Shown: positions 28,177 to 36,652, numbered from the stretch's first letter. The stretch is DNA of 64,000 nt from Andreprevotia sp. IGB-42 (GCF_009848685.1 NZ_WXTX01000003.1:372001-436000), one strand, 5' to 3'. Program-made: numbers and translations. The notes: generated by a model not told the origin, from the letters alone.

Positions 28177-28410
28177 ATGTCCACGCCACAAGCCAACAAC
28201 CCGCTGCATGGGGTAACGCTGGAAAACATGCTGATCGACCTGGTGGATTTCTTCGGCTGGGAAGAGCTGGGCCGCAAGATCAATGTGCGCTGCTTCCAGG
28301 TGGACCCCAGCATCAAATCCAGCCTGACCTTTTTGCGCCGCACCCCATGGGCGCGCGAGCAGGTAGAGCAGCTGTACGCATACTGCGTGGAACGCTACGG
28401 CAAGAAATAG
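28177..28410 (+). CDS. VF530 family DNA-binding protein (DUF2132)
   Basis: A 77-residue protein matching the VF530/DUF2132 family: LHGVTLENMLIDLVDFFGW, then INVRCFQVDPSIKSSLTFLRRTPWAR and EQLYAYCVERYGKK. The family has a small alpha-helical fold reported to bind DNA; its cellular role is unclear. ATG 28177 follows AGGAG at proper spacing; an earlier ATG at 28162 lacks one. Confidence 0.88.
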   Translation: MSTPQANNPLHGVTLENMLIDLVDFFGWEELGRKINVRCFQVDPSIKSSLTFLRRTPWAREQVEQLYAYCVERYGKK

Positions 28411-28441
28411 GCGGCCCACATCGCCCACGCAGTTGCCTTTG

Positions 28442-28466
28442 AAAGCCCGTGCCAGACACGGGCTTT
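28442..28466 (+). terminator. Terminator after the VF530 gene
   Basis: AAAGCCCGTG-CCAGA-CACGGGCTTT, a perfect 10-bp stem with a short T-run inside the 3' arm. The A-rich 5' arm could also work on the minus strand. The following 150 bases up to the next gene show no other clear element. Confidence 0.75.
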
Positions 28467-28617
28467 CCCGTCTTGATGGCTGGCACATTGCGCCCGGGAA
28501 AAAAGGCCGCGCTTTGCTTTCATCAGTACAAACAGCGATTGTCAGCAACTGAACCAGCTGCGAAGATGGTGGGTCAAATTCCATTACGCCGTGGATATCC
28601 ATCCCAGGAGCTCACCC

Positions 28618-31161
28618 ATGTTGCGCACCAGTCGTACCCTGCTCTTTGCACTGCTGGCCAGCGGCTTTTTGCTGCAGCCCGTCATGGCGGCCACCGCGCC
28701 AGCCAAATCCACCACGCAATCCCCGACCAAAGGCCAGCCATGGCCGCGCAGCTACACGGTGGACAATACCAGCCTCACGCTGCACCAGCCGCAGCTCGAT
28801 AGCTGGCAAGGCAATCAACTGAAAGGCCGCATCGCCGTGGCGATCAAGACCGGCGTGGTGCAAGGCAGTGATGGCAAATCGCACGACAAGCTGACCTATG
28901 GCGTGCTGTGGTTCTCCGCCCGTACCGATACGGACAAACAGGCGCGCAGCGTGACGCTGGACAACACCACCGTCGACAAGGTGAACTTCCCCACCGATAC
29001 CGCCAACCAGGCGCGTTACCAGGCACTGCTGCAAAAGGTGGTGCCCGCGCAGAAGCTGGTGGTGAACCTGGATCATCTCGAATCTGCACTCGCCATCGAC
29101 CAGAACGAGGCCAAAACCGCATCGGTCGCGGTGGAAAATACCGCGCCAACGGTGATTTTCTCGTTTGGCCCGGCCATGTTGCTGCCCGTCGACGGCAAGC
29201 CGGTACTCAAGCCCACAACAGTGGCCGGCGTGCAGCGCGTGATCAATACCCGCTCTGCGGTATTCGTGTTCGAGGGTGAATACTTCCTGCGCTTTGCTGG
29301 CCACTGGGCAGCCGCGCGCGATATCACCGGGCCATGGAACCGTACCAGCAGCGTGCCACAAGGCGTGGATCAGGCCGTGAAGCAGGCACAGGCCGCCAAA
29401 CAGGTGGATGTGCTGGACCCGCCGCCGGAGGCACTGAAAACAGCCATTGCTGCCGGCCAGTTCCCGGTGATCTACACCAGCACCACGCCGACCGAGCTGG
29501 TGGTGGTGGATGGCGAACCGCAGTTTGCGCCGCTCAAGGGCACGCAGCTGAGCTACATCACCAATACCCCCGCGGATGTGTTCGTCGATGCCAGCGCGGA
29601 TAACGCCTGGTACGTGCTGCTGTCTGGCCGCTGGTTTACCGCTACGTCATCCAGGGGGCCGTGGACGTATATCGCCGGCGACAAGCTGCCGGCAGACTTT
29701 GCCAAAATCCCCAGCAGCAGCGAAAAGAGCGCAGTGCTGGCATCCATCCCCGGCACGCCGGAAGCACGTGAATCGCTGATTGCCAACGCGATCCCGCAAA
29801 CGGCCACCGTGAACCGCAACGAGGCCAAGGCCAATATCACCTACGATGGCCCGGCACAGTTCAAACCGCTGCCCGGTACCACGCTCACCTATGCATGGAA
29901 TACCGCATCGCCGGTGATCCAGGTAACGGAAAACGCCTTCTACGCGGTGCAGAACGGCATCTGGTTCACCGCCACCAGTGCCAATGGCCCATGGGTAGTG
30001 GCCACATCGGTACCGGCGGTGGTTTACACCATACCGGCCAGCTCACCGCTGCATTACATCACTTATGTCTATGTATACGGTTACAACGACCAGGTGGTGT
30101 ACGTGGGCTACACGCCGGGCTACTACGGCACCGTGGCCAGCAATGGCGTGGTGGTATACGGCACCGGTTATACCTGCAACGCGTGGATAGGTGACGTGTG
30201 GTACGGCTGCCCGGCCACCTATGGCTATGGCGTGGCATTTGGCTGGGATCCGTATATCGGCTGGAGCTTCGGCTTTGCATTCGGCTGGGCATGGGCATCG
30301 TGGTACGGCCCGTGGTGGGGCCCGTGGGGCGGCTATACCCCGTGGTACTGGGGGGGTGGCGCAGCAGTGGCCAATGTGTATGGCCGCTGGGGCAATACCG
30401 TTGCTGCCGGCCGTGCCGCAGCATGGGCCAACCCGTGGACCGGCAACTACGGCGCCGCCGGCCGTGGCCGTTATTACAATGAGGCCACCGGTGGCCGTGG
30501 CTGGGGCTATGCCGGCCGCAACACCAATGCCTACACCGGCAACACCACCGCCGCAGCGGGCGGCGTGCGCTACAACCCGGAAACCGGCCGTGTGGTGGCC
30601 GGCCAAGGCGGTGCCGCAGGCAATATCTATACCGGCAACGGCGTTGCTGGCGGCAGCAAAACCACCGTCAACACCAATACTGGCCGCGTAACCAACAGCA
30701 AGGGTGGCGCAGTGAACACCAATAACGGCGCCACTGCTGCCGGCGGCTTCAACAGTGCCGGCAAGGGCGGCGATGTGAGCGGCGGCGGCTATGTACACTA
30801 CGACAAGAACACCGGCGACATCAGCCACGGCGGCGTGGTGAACAATGGCGATCATGTGTATGCCGGCAAGGACGGCAATGTGTACCGCTACGACAAGGGC
30901 CAGGGCTGGCAGCAAGTGACGCCGGATGGCTCGTTCAAGAAAGCGGCACCGCCGGCAGATGCCGGCATCAACACCGACCGGCTGGCCCGCGACCGTGGAT
31001 CAGAGCGCAGCTTTGCGCATGACAACACCTTCAACAACCCGCGCCCACCGGTACGCCCGCAACCGGCCCCTACCCGCAGCTTTGACCGCAGCAATTTCTC
31101 TTCCGGTTTCAGCGGCAAGGTGGGTGGCTTCCGGCCGCACTTTGGCGGCTTCCGCCGTTAA
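28618..31161 (+). CDS. Large secreted Gly/Tyr/Trp-rich protein (annotated elsewhere as carbohydrate-binding family V/XII)
   Basis: 847 residues with a Sec signal peptide (about 1-25, cleavage near VMA-AT). Three blocks are visible. The first 330 residues are a soluble domain. Then come repeats of the pattern NAWYVLLSGRWFTATSSRGPW and NAFYAVQNGIWFTATSANGPW, like carbohydrate-binding V/XII modules. A Gly/Tyr/Trp-rich segment (about 480-590, with several WY/GWGP runs) follows, then a Gly/Asn/Thr-rich repeat tail with TNTGRVTNSKGG-like units. It ends in Arg/Pro/Phe. The function is unknown; a surface or polymer-binding role is inference. ATG 28618 follows CAGGAG. Confidence 0.78.
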   Translation: MLRTSRTLLFALLASGFLLQPVMAATAPAKSTTQSPTKGQPWPRSYTVDNTSLTLHQPQLDSWQGNQLKGRIAVAIKTGVVQGSDGKSHDKLTYGVLWFSARTDTDKQARSVTLDNTTVDKVNFPTDTANQARYQALLQKVVPAQKLVVNLDHLESALAIDQNEAKTASVAVENTAPTVIFSFGPAMLLPVDGKPVLKPTTVAGVQRVINTRSAVFVFEGEYFLRFAGHWAAARDITGPWNRTSSVPQGVDQAVKQAQAAKQVDVLDPPPEALKTAIAAGQFPVIYTSTTPTELVVVDGEPQFAPLKGTQLSYITNTPADVFVDASADNAWYVLLSGRWFTATSSRGPWTYIAGDKLPADFAKIPSSSEKSAVLASIPGTPEARESLIANAIPQTATVNRNEAKANITYDGPAQFKPLPGTTLTYAWNTASPVIQVTENAFYAVQNGIWFTATSANGPWVVATSVPAVVYTIPASSPLHYITYVYVYGYNDQVVYVGYTPGYYGTVASNGVVVYGTGYTCNAWIGDVWYGCPATYGYGVAFGWDPYIGWSFGFAFGWAWASWYGPWWGPWGGYTPWYWGGGAAVANVYGRWGNTVAAGRAAAWANPWTGNYGAAGRGRYYNEATGGRGWGYAGRNTNAYTGNTTAAAGGVRYNPETGRVVAGQGGAAGNIYTGNGVAGGSKTTVNTNTGRVTNSKGGAVNTNNGATAAGGFNSAGKGGDVSGGGYVHYDKNTGDISHGGVVNNGDHVYAGKDGNVYRYDKGQGWQQVTPDGSFKKAAPPADAGINTDRLARDRGSERSFAHDNTFNNPRPPVRPQPAPTRSFDRSNFSSGFSGKVGGFRPHFGGFRR

Positions 31162-31171
31162 CTGCAGCAAC

Positions 31172-31199
31172 GCTGCCGGCCGGCTGGCCGGCAGCTTTT
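31172..31199 (+). terminator. Terminator after the Gly/Tyr/Trp-rich protein gene
   Basis: GCTGCCGGCC-GGCT-GGCCGGCAGC followed by TTTT: a perfect 10-bp GC-rich stem with a T-run, ten bases after the stop codon. Confidence 0.9.
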
Positions 31200-31222
31200 C
31201 ATCCTGGATCTCCACCTTGGCA

Positions 31223-31777
31223 ATGACGCGAATACTGGCAGTTTGTGGCAGCCTGCGTGCCGGTTCATTCAATAACGGTGTGCTGATCGCTGCACAAGCG
31301 GTTTTGCCGCCCGCTACCACGCTGATGCGCTACAACGCGCTGGCCGAAGTGCCTGCATTCAACCCCGATCAGGATACGGAAGAGGTGCCAGCGGCGGTCG
31401 CCCACTGGCGCACGGCATTGGCTGCGGCGGACGCCATCCTGATTGCATCGCCCGAGTATGCGTTTGGCGTACCTGGTGCATTGAAGAACGCGCTAGACTG
31501 GGTGGTCTCTTCAGGTGAATTCGTGGACAAACCCACTGCAGTGATCACCGCATCATCATCCGGTGCGGGTGGCGACAAGGCCAGTGCTGCGCTGGTGCAA
31601 ACACTGCGGGTGATGAGTGCCAGCGTCAGCGATGATGCTATCTTGCTGATTCCGCAAGTGGCAATCCATTTTGGCCTGGATGGGGAAATCAAACACACGG
31701 ACAGCGCCGCATCACTTGGCGCCGTGCTGGCCACCCTCTGCAATGCTGTTCATGACCGCGAAAAGGACACCGTATGA
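31223..31777 (+). CDS. NADPH-dependent FMN reductase-like flavoprotein
   Basis: 184 residues with the flavodoxin-like fold of NADPH-dependent FMN/quinone reductases: the flavin phosphate loop GSLRAGSFN near the N-terminus and the conserved SPEYAFGVPGALKNALDWV. Such enzymes reduce FMN, quinones or azo compounds; the substrate here is open. The start is ATG 31223 (MTRILAVCGSL); the upstream open frame overlaps the previous gene. Its stop overlaps the start of the small lipoprotein gene (ATGA). Confidence 0.88.
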   Translation: MTRILAVCGSLRAGSFNNGVLIAAQAVLPPATTLMRYNALAEVPAFNPDQDTEEVPAAVAHWRTALAAADAILIASPEYAFGVPGALKNALDWVVSSGEFVDKPTAVITASSSGAGGDKASAALVQTLRVMSASVSDDAILLIPQVAIHFGLDGEIKHTDSAASLGAVLATLCNAVHDREKDTV

Positions 31778-31965
31778 AAACCGCGCTACTGACCCTGACC
31801 ACACTGCTGTTGTTGGCAGGCTGCGGGCAGAAAAAAGATGAGCCCGCGGCCAAGATTGCCGAGCCACAACGCCAGGCACTGGAAAAAGCCAAAGGTGTTG
31901 AGCAGACGATGCAGAAGCAGGACGAAGCCCAACAAAAGCAACTGGACGATGCAACGGGCAAGTAA
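31774..31965 (+). CDS. Small predicted lipoprotein
   Basis: 63 residues: a lipoprotein signal with lipobox LAGC (Cys17) and a short Lys/Glu/Gln-rich helix that may form a coiled coil (EQTMQKQDEAQQKQLDDA). The family is not recognised. Translation is likely coupled to the FMN reductase gene through the ATGA overlap. Confidence 0.75.
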   Translation: MKTALLTLTTLLLLAGCGQKKDEPAAKIAEPQRQALEKAKGVEQTMQKQDEAQQKQLDDATGK

Positions 31966-31987
31966 TAACCACGGCCCGCGCTGCCCG

Positions 31988-32012
31988 AAGCCGGCCCATG
32001 GGCCGGCTTTTT
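31988..32012 (+). terminator. Terminator after the small lipoprotein gene
   Basis: AAGCCGGCCC-AT-GGGCCGGCTT followed by further T residues (TTTTT in all). Perfect 10-bp stem. Confidence 0.92.
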
Positions 32013-32281
32013 GTTGCCTGTCCGTTGTCTATTACAAACAAAGAAAGTAATTAAAAACAAAGTGGTATTACATTTTCTCGGGAATTGGTTCTGGTCAGGC
32101 CAAAAAAATCCCTGCTGTTTTGCCAAGGTCAGCGCAACGCTTACAAGTAAAAAGCCACCGCTCAGCAGAAAAAATCACGTATTCCCTCGTTTCGTGGGCA
32201 CATTGCTTACTAAATATTAGAAAAGCATGCTCTACTGAAACATGTATGCAGCAATTGCATGCACCAGTCAGGAAAAGTGAA
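32013..32281 (+). other. AT-rich leader of the HD-GYP gene
   Basis: About 270 bases without a supported gene and clearly richer in A/T than the surroundings. It holds a short dyad CTAAATATTAG (near 32211) and an inverted repeat ATGCA-GCAAT-TGCAT (32246-32260), 22 bases before the ATG. These could be operator or leader-structure elements. I found no FliA- or RpoN-type promoter here. Confidence 0.4.
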
Positions 32282-33391
32282 ATGGAGCGTTTTGTTTCTA
32301 GCCGCTTGCATGCGGGTTATACCATTCCCTACAACCTGTACGACGAAGGCGGCACACTGCTGTTGCGTGAAGGTTTTACGCTGGAAGCAGGCAGCCTGCT
32401 GGAAAAGCTGCAGGAAAAATCACTGTTCTACAAACTGCCCAGCGTGCAGGCCGGTGGCAACGCCGATCTGCACCCGGTCATGCGTGATCCGTTCGGCTTT
32501 TACAGCAACGTGGTGCGCGAGCTGGATCTGCTGCTCTCCAACCGGCCCAATGGCGAATTTGCCAATCAGCTGGGCGGCATCCACACCGATCTGCAACTGC
32601 TGTGGAAATTCAAGCCCGATGCCGCGCTGGCTGCCCTGCTGCACCAGCGTGATGCCGGCTGTTATGCCACGCAGCATGCCGTGCATTGTGCGGTGCTGGT
32701 GCTGTGCGCCAACAACCAGTTGGCACTGCCGGCAGCGCAGCTGAACCCGCTGCTGTCCGCCACGCTCACCATGAACATCAGCATGTATGCGCTGCAGAAC
32801 CGGCTGTTCCAGCAATCGGGCCAGCTATCGAGCGATCAGCGCCGCCAGGTGGATGAGCACCCGCAACGCAGCGTGACACTGCTGCAAGATGCCGGCGTGG
32901 CAGATCAGGAATGGCTGCAGATCGTGGCACAACACCATGAAGAATGGGATGGCAGCGGCTACCCCTGTCACCTGGACAAAGCCGGTATCAATCCGCTGGC
33001 CCATTTGCTGCACGTGGCTGATGTGCTGGGCGCCAAACTGTGGCCACGCGGCTATCGCGAAGCGCTGCCGCCCAACAAGGCCCTGGCGCTGATCTTCCAA
33101 GGGAAGCAGCTGGATCAGCAGATCTCCGGCGCATTGATCAAGGGCCTGGGCGTTTACCCACCCGGCACCGTGGTGCGGCTGAAAAACGGCGATATCGGCC
33201 TGGTGGTAAGGCGCACCGACAAAGCCAATGCCCCGCGTGTACTCACGCTGTTCAACCAGCATCGCTCGCCGGTATGGCCGCCACAACCACGCAATACCGC
33301 CGATGAAAACTACGCAGTCAGCGAAGTGGTGTGCCCGAAAAAGCTCAACCTGCGCCTGCCCGCCCCGCCGCGCATCTGGGAATACGCATAA
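32282..33391 (+). CDS. Degenerate HD-GYP domain protein
   Basis: 369 residues. The N-terminal 60 residues resemble the small DUF3391-type domain often found before HD-GYP. The HD-GYP domain follows (about 125-300): HHEEWDGSGYP is intact (HH 218-219, GYP 226-228), but the metal-binding HD of HDIGK is replaced by Met164-Asn165 in TLTMNISMYA. Hydrolysis of c-di-GMP is therefore doubtful, and a binding or regulatory role is more likely. A C-terminal segment (about 300-369) binds no family I know. ATG 32282 follows AGGAAAAG; the longer open frame from 32120 reads like leader sequence. Confidence 0.83.
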   Translation: MERFVSSRLHAGYTIPYNLYDEGGTLLLREGFTLEAGSLLEKLQEKSLFYKLPSVQAGGNADLHPVMRDPFGFYSNVVRELDLLLSNRPNGEFANQLGGIHTDLQLLWKFKPDAALAALLHQRDAGCYATQHAVHCAVLVLCANNQLALPAAQLNPLLSATLTMNISMYALQNRLFQQSGQLSSDQRRQVDEHPQRSVTLLQDAGVADQEWLQIVAQHHEEWDGSGYPCHLDKAGINPLAHLLHVADVLGAKLWPRGYREALPPNKALALIFQGKQLDQQISGALIKGLGVYPPGTVVRLKNGDIGLVVRRTDKANAPRVLTLFNQHRSPVWPPQPRNTADENYAVSEVVCPKKLNLRLPAPPRIWEYA

Positions 33392-33496
33392 GCTAGATAG
33401 CGGCTGGACTGCTCCCCGTCGGGTATCTTGCCATGCAGAACCTGCCCGTTAATTAGGCAGCGGCCAACAAGCCATACAAAACAGCCACTTGGGTGG

Positions 33497-33536
33497 CTTA
33501 TCCACAGTGTATCAACACCCCCATCCCTGCGATGTG
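33497..33536. repeat. Imperfect direct repeat, copy 1, with DnaA-box-like end
   Basis: Starts CTTATCCACAG; TTATCCACA (33498-33506) equals a consensus DnaA box. It ends TGTGGGGATA, an imperfect complement of the beginning, so the unit is itself a dyad. It matches copy 2, 112 bases downstream, at 30 of 40 positions. Confidence 0.65.
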
Positions 33537-33608
33537 GGGATAGTGCACAGCCGCTGCCCAAATAACAGGCAACCCCGGAATACCCTGTCCGTTCAAGCGC
33601 TTGAGTGA

Positions 33609-33648
33609 CTTACCCACAGGGTATGCACACGCTCATCCCCGGCTTGTG
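33609..33648. repeat. Imperfect direct repeat, copy 2
   Basis: Starts CTTACCCACAG (DnaA-box-like, one mismatch) and ends TTGTGTGTAA, again roughly complementary to its start. It aligns without gaps to copy 1. Confidence 0.6.
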
Positions 33649-33939
33649 TGTAAACGGTATGGATGGTTTGGAAAGGCAGGAGCATGCTGCTGGCTGGCCA
33701 AGTTGCAAAGCGCTCGAAGTCCCTCCACTGCGGACATTTCAGTTGTGACTCCAAACAGCCTTAGAATTGTGATTTACAGACTTTGCGACGGTCAAGTTGT
33801 CAAAAAACTGGTGCTGATCGAGCAAGCCTCTGCAGCAGGGAAATCCGATAGAGTTTGCAACTGCCGATCCCATACGTATCCTTGGCAATGTCTTGGTAGG
33901 TTAGCTATGCCCATGTTATTTTTTGGCCATTAATAAAAT

Positions 33940-34362
33940 ATGCAAATAAAATCCGATGACAATCTGGTAGAGCTTTCGCTACTTGAGAGAATACCGAAAG
34001 GACTTCCGAATGAAGGTAACGTTCACATCAGCGTGCGGGCAACCCTTGGTGAATTTTCAGCATTTCACAAATCTGTTTGGATTGAAGAAGAACCCTTGAA
34101 CCGTTTCATCAGCGAATTGAGCATTCTTGCATCGACAAGAAGTGGATCAGCCATACTGGAATCATATAGCCCGGAAGATTTCAGGCTTGAATTTCGCAAT
34201 CGGGATACTTTAGGGCATATCGTTATCGAGATTCAGCTTTGCCAATATCAATATAGTGGCCCAACATACTGGCCAATCAAATTATCAGGGGGCTTTGAAG
34301 CTGACCCTTCCAGCATCAAATGCATACTTGATGGTTTTATAAATTTACAGAAAAACAGCTAA
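33940..34362 (+). CDS. Small protein resembling WapI-type immunity proteins
   Basis: 140 residues, no signal peptide. The layout (beta-rich N-terminus VHISVRATLGEFSAFHKSVW, the helix PLNRFISELSILAST, then FRLEFRNRDTLGHIVIEIQL and a C-terminal helix IKCILDGFINLQ) recalls the WapI family of immunity proteins, which neutralise a cognate contact-dependent or polymorphic toxin. This is pattern memory, not a search. No toxin gene is adjacent. Local GC is near 43%, far below the flanks, indicating acquisition. No clear ribosome-binding site precedes the ATG. Confidence 0.6.
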   Translation: MQIKSDDNLVELSLLERIPKGLPNEGNVHISVRATLGEFSAFHKSVWIEEEPLNRFISELSILASTRSGSAILESYSPEDFRLEFRNRDTLGHIVIEIQLCQYQYSGPTYWPIKLSGGFEADPSSIKCILDGFINLQKNS

Positions 34363-34467
34363 CAACCCAGAAAGCCATCCAGAAAATTTTGAATGATTGC
34401 ATCATTTGCCATTTTTCGGGATTTTTTTTAAGAATTTCGCCTTTCTCGACATACAGAGAGAATCACC

Positions 34468-35028
34468 ATGAAGATACCAGACCTCTTTGCCGACATTACT
34501 CCAGGACAAGGTGCCGCTGGCTACTTTCTTGGGCAGTCACTTAAATTTTTCCATGAGATTGTTTTAGATGCAGCACGTTGGGATAAATCTCTGTTGCAGC
34601 TCGCACAAGCGATTGATGGCACAGACGAGTGGCTAATGATTGAAGATGCTCAGCTTCGCTCGCCAGATTTTCAATACAACGGAGAATTTTCTGAGGTGTT
34701 ATCAGGCCGGAAACTTTATTATGGCAGAGGGGCAGTAGTGCTACACTTCAATCAGGACGAGGTGCTGGACTGCATAGAAATCGGCGTGGGATACCGTGGG
34801 TCTCTCTATGGTTCGGTAAAAATAGGTGATGAGCTAAAGACCATACTGCAATTTTTTGACTTAGCATATGATGATGCAGAAGAAATGCACGTTCCCATCG
34901 AAGGAAAAGAAATGGGCCTCATTTCATTCTATGCAGAAGAGCAAAGTCTTGTAGACTCTCCAGATCAGAGAGTTAAGGCTATATTCATAACAAACTTCAA
35001 GCATGAAAACCAATCCACCGCGCCATAG
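34468..35028 (+). CDS. Hypothetical protein of the AT-rich islet (immunity-like)
   Basis: 186 residues, acidic, cytoplasmic by appearance. A GRGAVVLHFNQDEVLDCIEIG strand-helix block is followed by YRGSLYGSVKIGDELKTILQFFDL, a layout common among single-domain immunity proteins. I cannot assign a family. AGAGAG lies before the ATG. Base composition is as low in GC as the preceding gene, so they may have arrived together; there is a 105-base AT-rich gap between them. Confidence 0.62.
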   Translation: MKIPDLFADITPGQGAAGYFLGQSLKFFHEIVLDAARWDKSLLQLAQAIDGTDEWLMIEDAQLRSPDFQYNGEFSEVLSGRKLYYGRGAVVLHFNQDEVLDCIEIGVGYRGSLYGSVKIGDELKTILQFFDLAYDDAEEMHVPIEGKEMGLISFYAEEQSLVDSPDQRVKAIFITNFKHENQSTAP

Positions 35029-35054
35029 CTACTTACTCACAAACTGATCTTTGT

Positions 35055-35678
35055 ATGCACACAAAAGATTACACCGCAGAAACGATTTGCAAATGCATGG
35101 GGATGACATCTTTCGAGAGCGACGCCGCTTGCACCGCCCCGGCAGCAGCGATGCGCATTTTGTTGATGCCCTCCTTTCATCCCGAAATATGTATCACCTT
35201 CGCCGAAGGCCAAGTATCGGTTGTCAGCGCGCGAGCCATGGTTTGGCATCAGTTCAAACCCAAGCCGATGCTTACCGATCGTGCCCAAGGATCCATCTCC
35301 GCTGAGGTATTCTCGAAATTGCTTGCGTCAATGGTTCCAATCACAAACCCCGATGCTGTTTTCGGCATGATGATTGACGGGATGACGACAGAACTGCTGC
35401 AATTTCAGTCTGGCATCCCTGTAATAAGGGCGGGAAGAGATGGGCCGAATAAAGGTAATTTCTCTGCCTTTGTGAGACTCGCAATCACTTCCGCTTGGGA
35501 GTGCATTTCCAATCCATACTGTCGTAACGCTCTTGCTGAAGCAGCCTGCTATCTGGGCATGAAGTTACCACGTGAGCAGGAGCCGGAGCGAAAGCCAACT
35601 ATTGAGATGATGGTGCTTGGGCCCGAGGAAATCAGGACGCAACTTCTGGATGCACTCCTGAGAAACCATAAATTTTAG
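35055..35678 (+). CDS. Hypothetical protein of the AT-rich islet
   Basis: 207 residues, no signal peptide or membrane segment. It contains an unusual number of Met and Cys residues (for example MGMTSFESDAACTAPAAAM and AVFGMMIDGM). Family not recognised. GC is intermediate, about 50%. It lies 26 bases after the preceding gene and may share its transcript; the ATG has no good ribosome-binding site, so the exact start is uncertain. Confidence 0.6.
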   Translation: MHTKDYTAETICKCMGMTSFESDAACTAPAAAMRILLMPSFHPEICITFAEGQVSVVSARAMVWHQFKPKPMLTDRAQGSISAEVFSKLLASMVPITNPDAVFGMMIDGMTTELLQFQSGIPVIRAGRDGPNKGNFSAFVRLAITSAWECISNPYCRNALAEAACYLGMKLPREQEPERKPTIEMMVLGPEEIRTQLLDALLRNHKF

Positions 35679-35758
35679 TACTCCCTATAAAGGGCCTAAT
35701 TTGGCATTGCCAGTCACACTCATCCAGCGCTTCGGTTCCATCGACTATCGTCTCCGCC

Positions 35759-36643
35759 TCAATCCCGCAACGCCTCCGCAATCAACCAATTCCTGAACGC
35801 CGCAAACCCCGCCTTCTCCAGCGCGGCCGGCGGAAAGATCAGGTAATACGACAGCCGTAGCGATACCTCCACCGGCAGCGGTTTCACCAGCCGGCCGGCG
35901 GCGATGTCGTATTCCACCAGCAGCCGTTGCCCCAAGGCCACGCCCTGCCCGTCTATGGCGGCCTGCAAGGTCATCGATGCGTCCGAGAAACCGGGGCCGC
36001 GGCTGGCGTCCACGTTGCTGGCGCCGGCTTCGTCCAGCCATTGCTGCCAGCCGGGATGGTGGGACAAGCGCTGCGCACCACGTTCGTGCAGTAGCGTGTG
36101 GCCGGCGAGGTCATTGGGGGTTTTCAGCGTAGCCTGCACGGCGGGACTACATACCGGGAAGAAGCCGGTGCTGGCAAACCGCTCCACGGTGAGGTCACGC
36201 GCATCCACCTGGCGGTCGTCGATCACCACATCGTATGCGTGGTGATCGCGTACCGGATCGGTGGAGACTTCCACGCGGATATCCGGGTGCTGGTTGAAGA
36301 AGCGGTACAGCCGTGGCACCAGCCATTTGGCACCGAAAGCAGGTGGCACCGCTGCGCGCAGCACGATGGTCTTGTCGTCCAGCAGCAGGTCTGTGGCTTG
36401 TTGTAGCGCACGAAATGCATCACGCACGCGCGGCAGGTAGTTCTCTCCGGCGCTGGTCAGCTGCAGCTGGTTGTTGCGCCGCTCGAACAGTTTCAGGCCG
36501 AGGAATTCCTCCAGCTGCTTGATCTGGTGGCTGACCGCAGCGGTGGTCACGCATAGCTCGCCCGCAGCGCGGGTAAAGCTGAGGTTGCGCGCGGCAACCT
36601 CGAACACGCGCAAACCGTTAAGTGGTGGTAAACGTCTGACCAT
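35759..36643 (-). CDS. LysR-family regulator (GcvA-like), probable regulator of the sugar operon
   Basis: 294 residues: an N-terminal winged helix-turn-helix (about 1-65, ARNLSFTRAAGELCVTTAAVSHQIKQLE) and a periplasmic-binding-protein-like effector domain. The PPLNGLRVFEVAARNLSFTRAA start and the late motifs (GQGVALGQRLLVEYDIAAGRLV) place it in the GcvA-like subgroup. It is divergent from dgoK with 104 bases between them, the usual arrangement for a LysR regulator and its target. An intermediate of the aldonate pathway is the likely effector; that is inference. Confidence 0.9.
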   Translation of the reverse strand: MVRRLPPLNGLRVFEVAARNLSFTRAAGELCVTTAAVSHQIKQLEEFLGLKLFERRNNQLQLTSAGENYLPRVRDAFRALQQATDLLLDDKTIVLRAAVPPAFGAKWLVPRLYRFFNQHPDIRVEVSTDPVRDHHAYDVVIDDRQVDARDLTVERFASTGFFPVCSPAVQATLKTPNDLAGHTLLHERGAQRLSHHPGWQQWLDEAGASNVDASRGPGFSDASMTLQAAIDGQGVALGQRLLVEYDIAAGRLVKPLPVEVSLRLSYYLIFPPAALEKAGFAAFRNWLIAEALRD

Positions 36644-36652
36644 GGCAACTCA

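Larger units (their letters stand above)
33392..33939. other. 548-base interval without a supported gene
   Basis: It contains two imperfect direct repeats described separately and, in its second half, sequence whose GC content falls towards the following islet. A 110-codon GTG frame (33601-33933) lies here but has no ribosome-binding site, runs through the second repeat and has a Cys/Trp-rich, unstructured-looking translation, so I do not call it a gene. The last 150 bases may hold the promoter of the next gene; I could not place it. Confidence 0.5.

Noticed and set aside
33498-33618. Replication origin suggested by DnaA-box-like sequences
   Set aside because: Only one perfect and one near box, no AT-rich unwinding element and no dnaA, parAB or rep gene nearby.
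33601-33933. A 110-codon GTG frame before the AT-rich islet
   Set aside because: No ribosome-binding site, passes through a repeat unit and gives an implausible composition.
33940-35678. Toxin-antitoxin or restriction system in the AT-rich islet
   Set aside because: None of the three proteins shows nuclease, methylase, kinase or toxin motifs that I can recognise; only immunity-like layout is supported.
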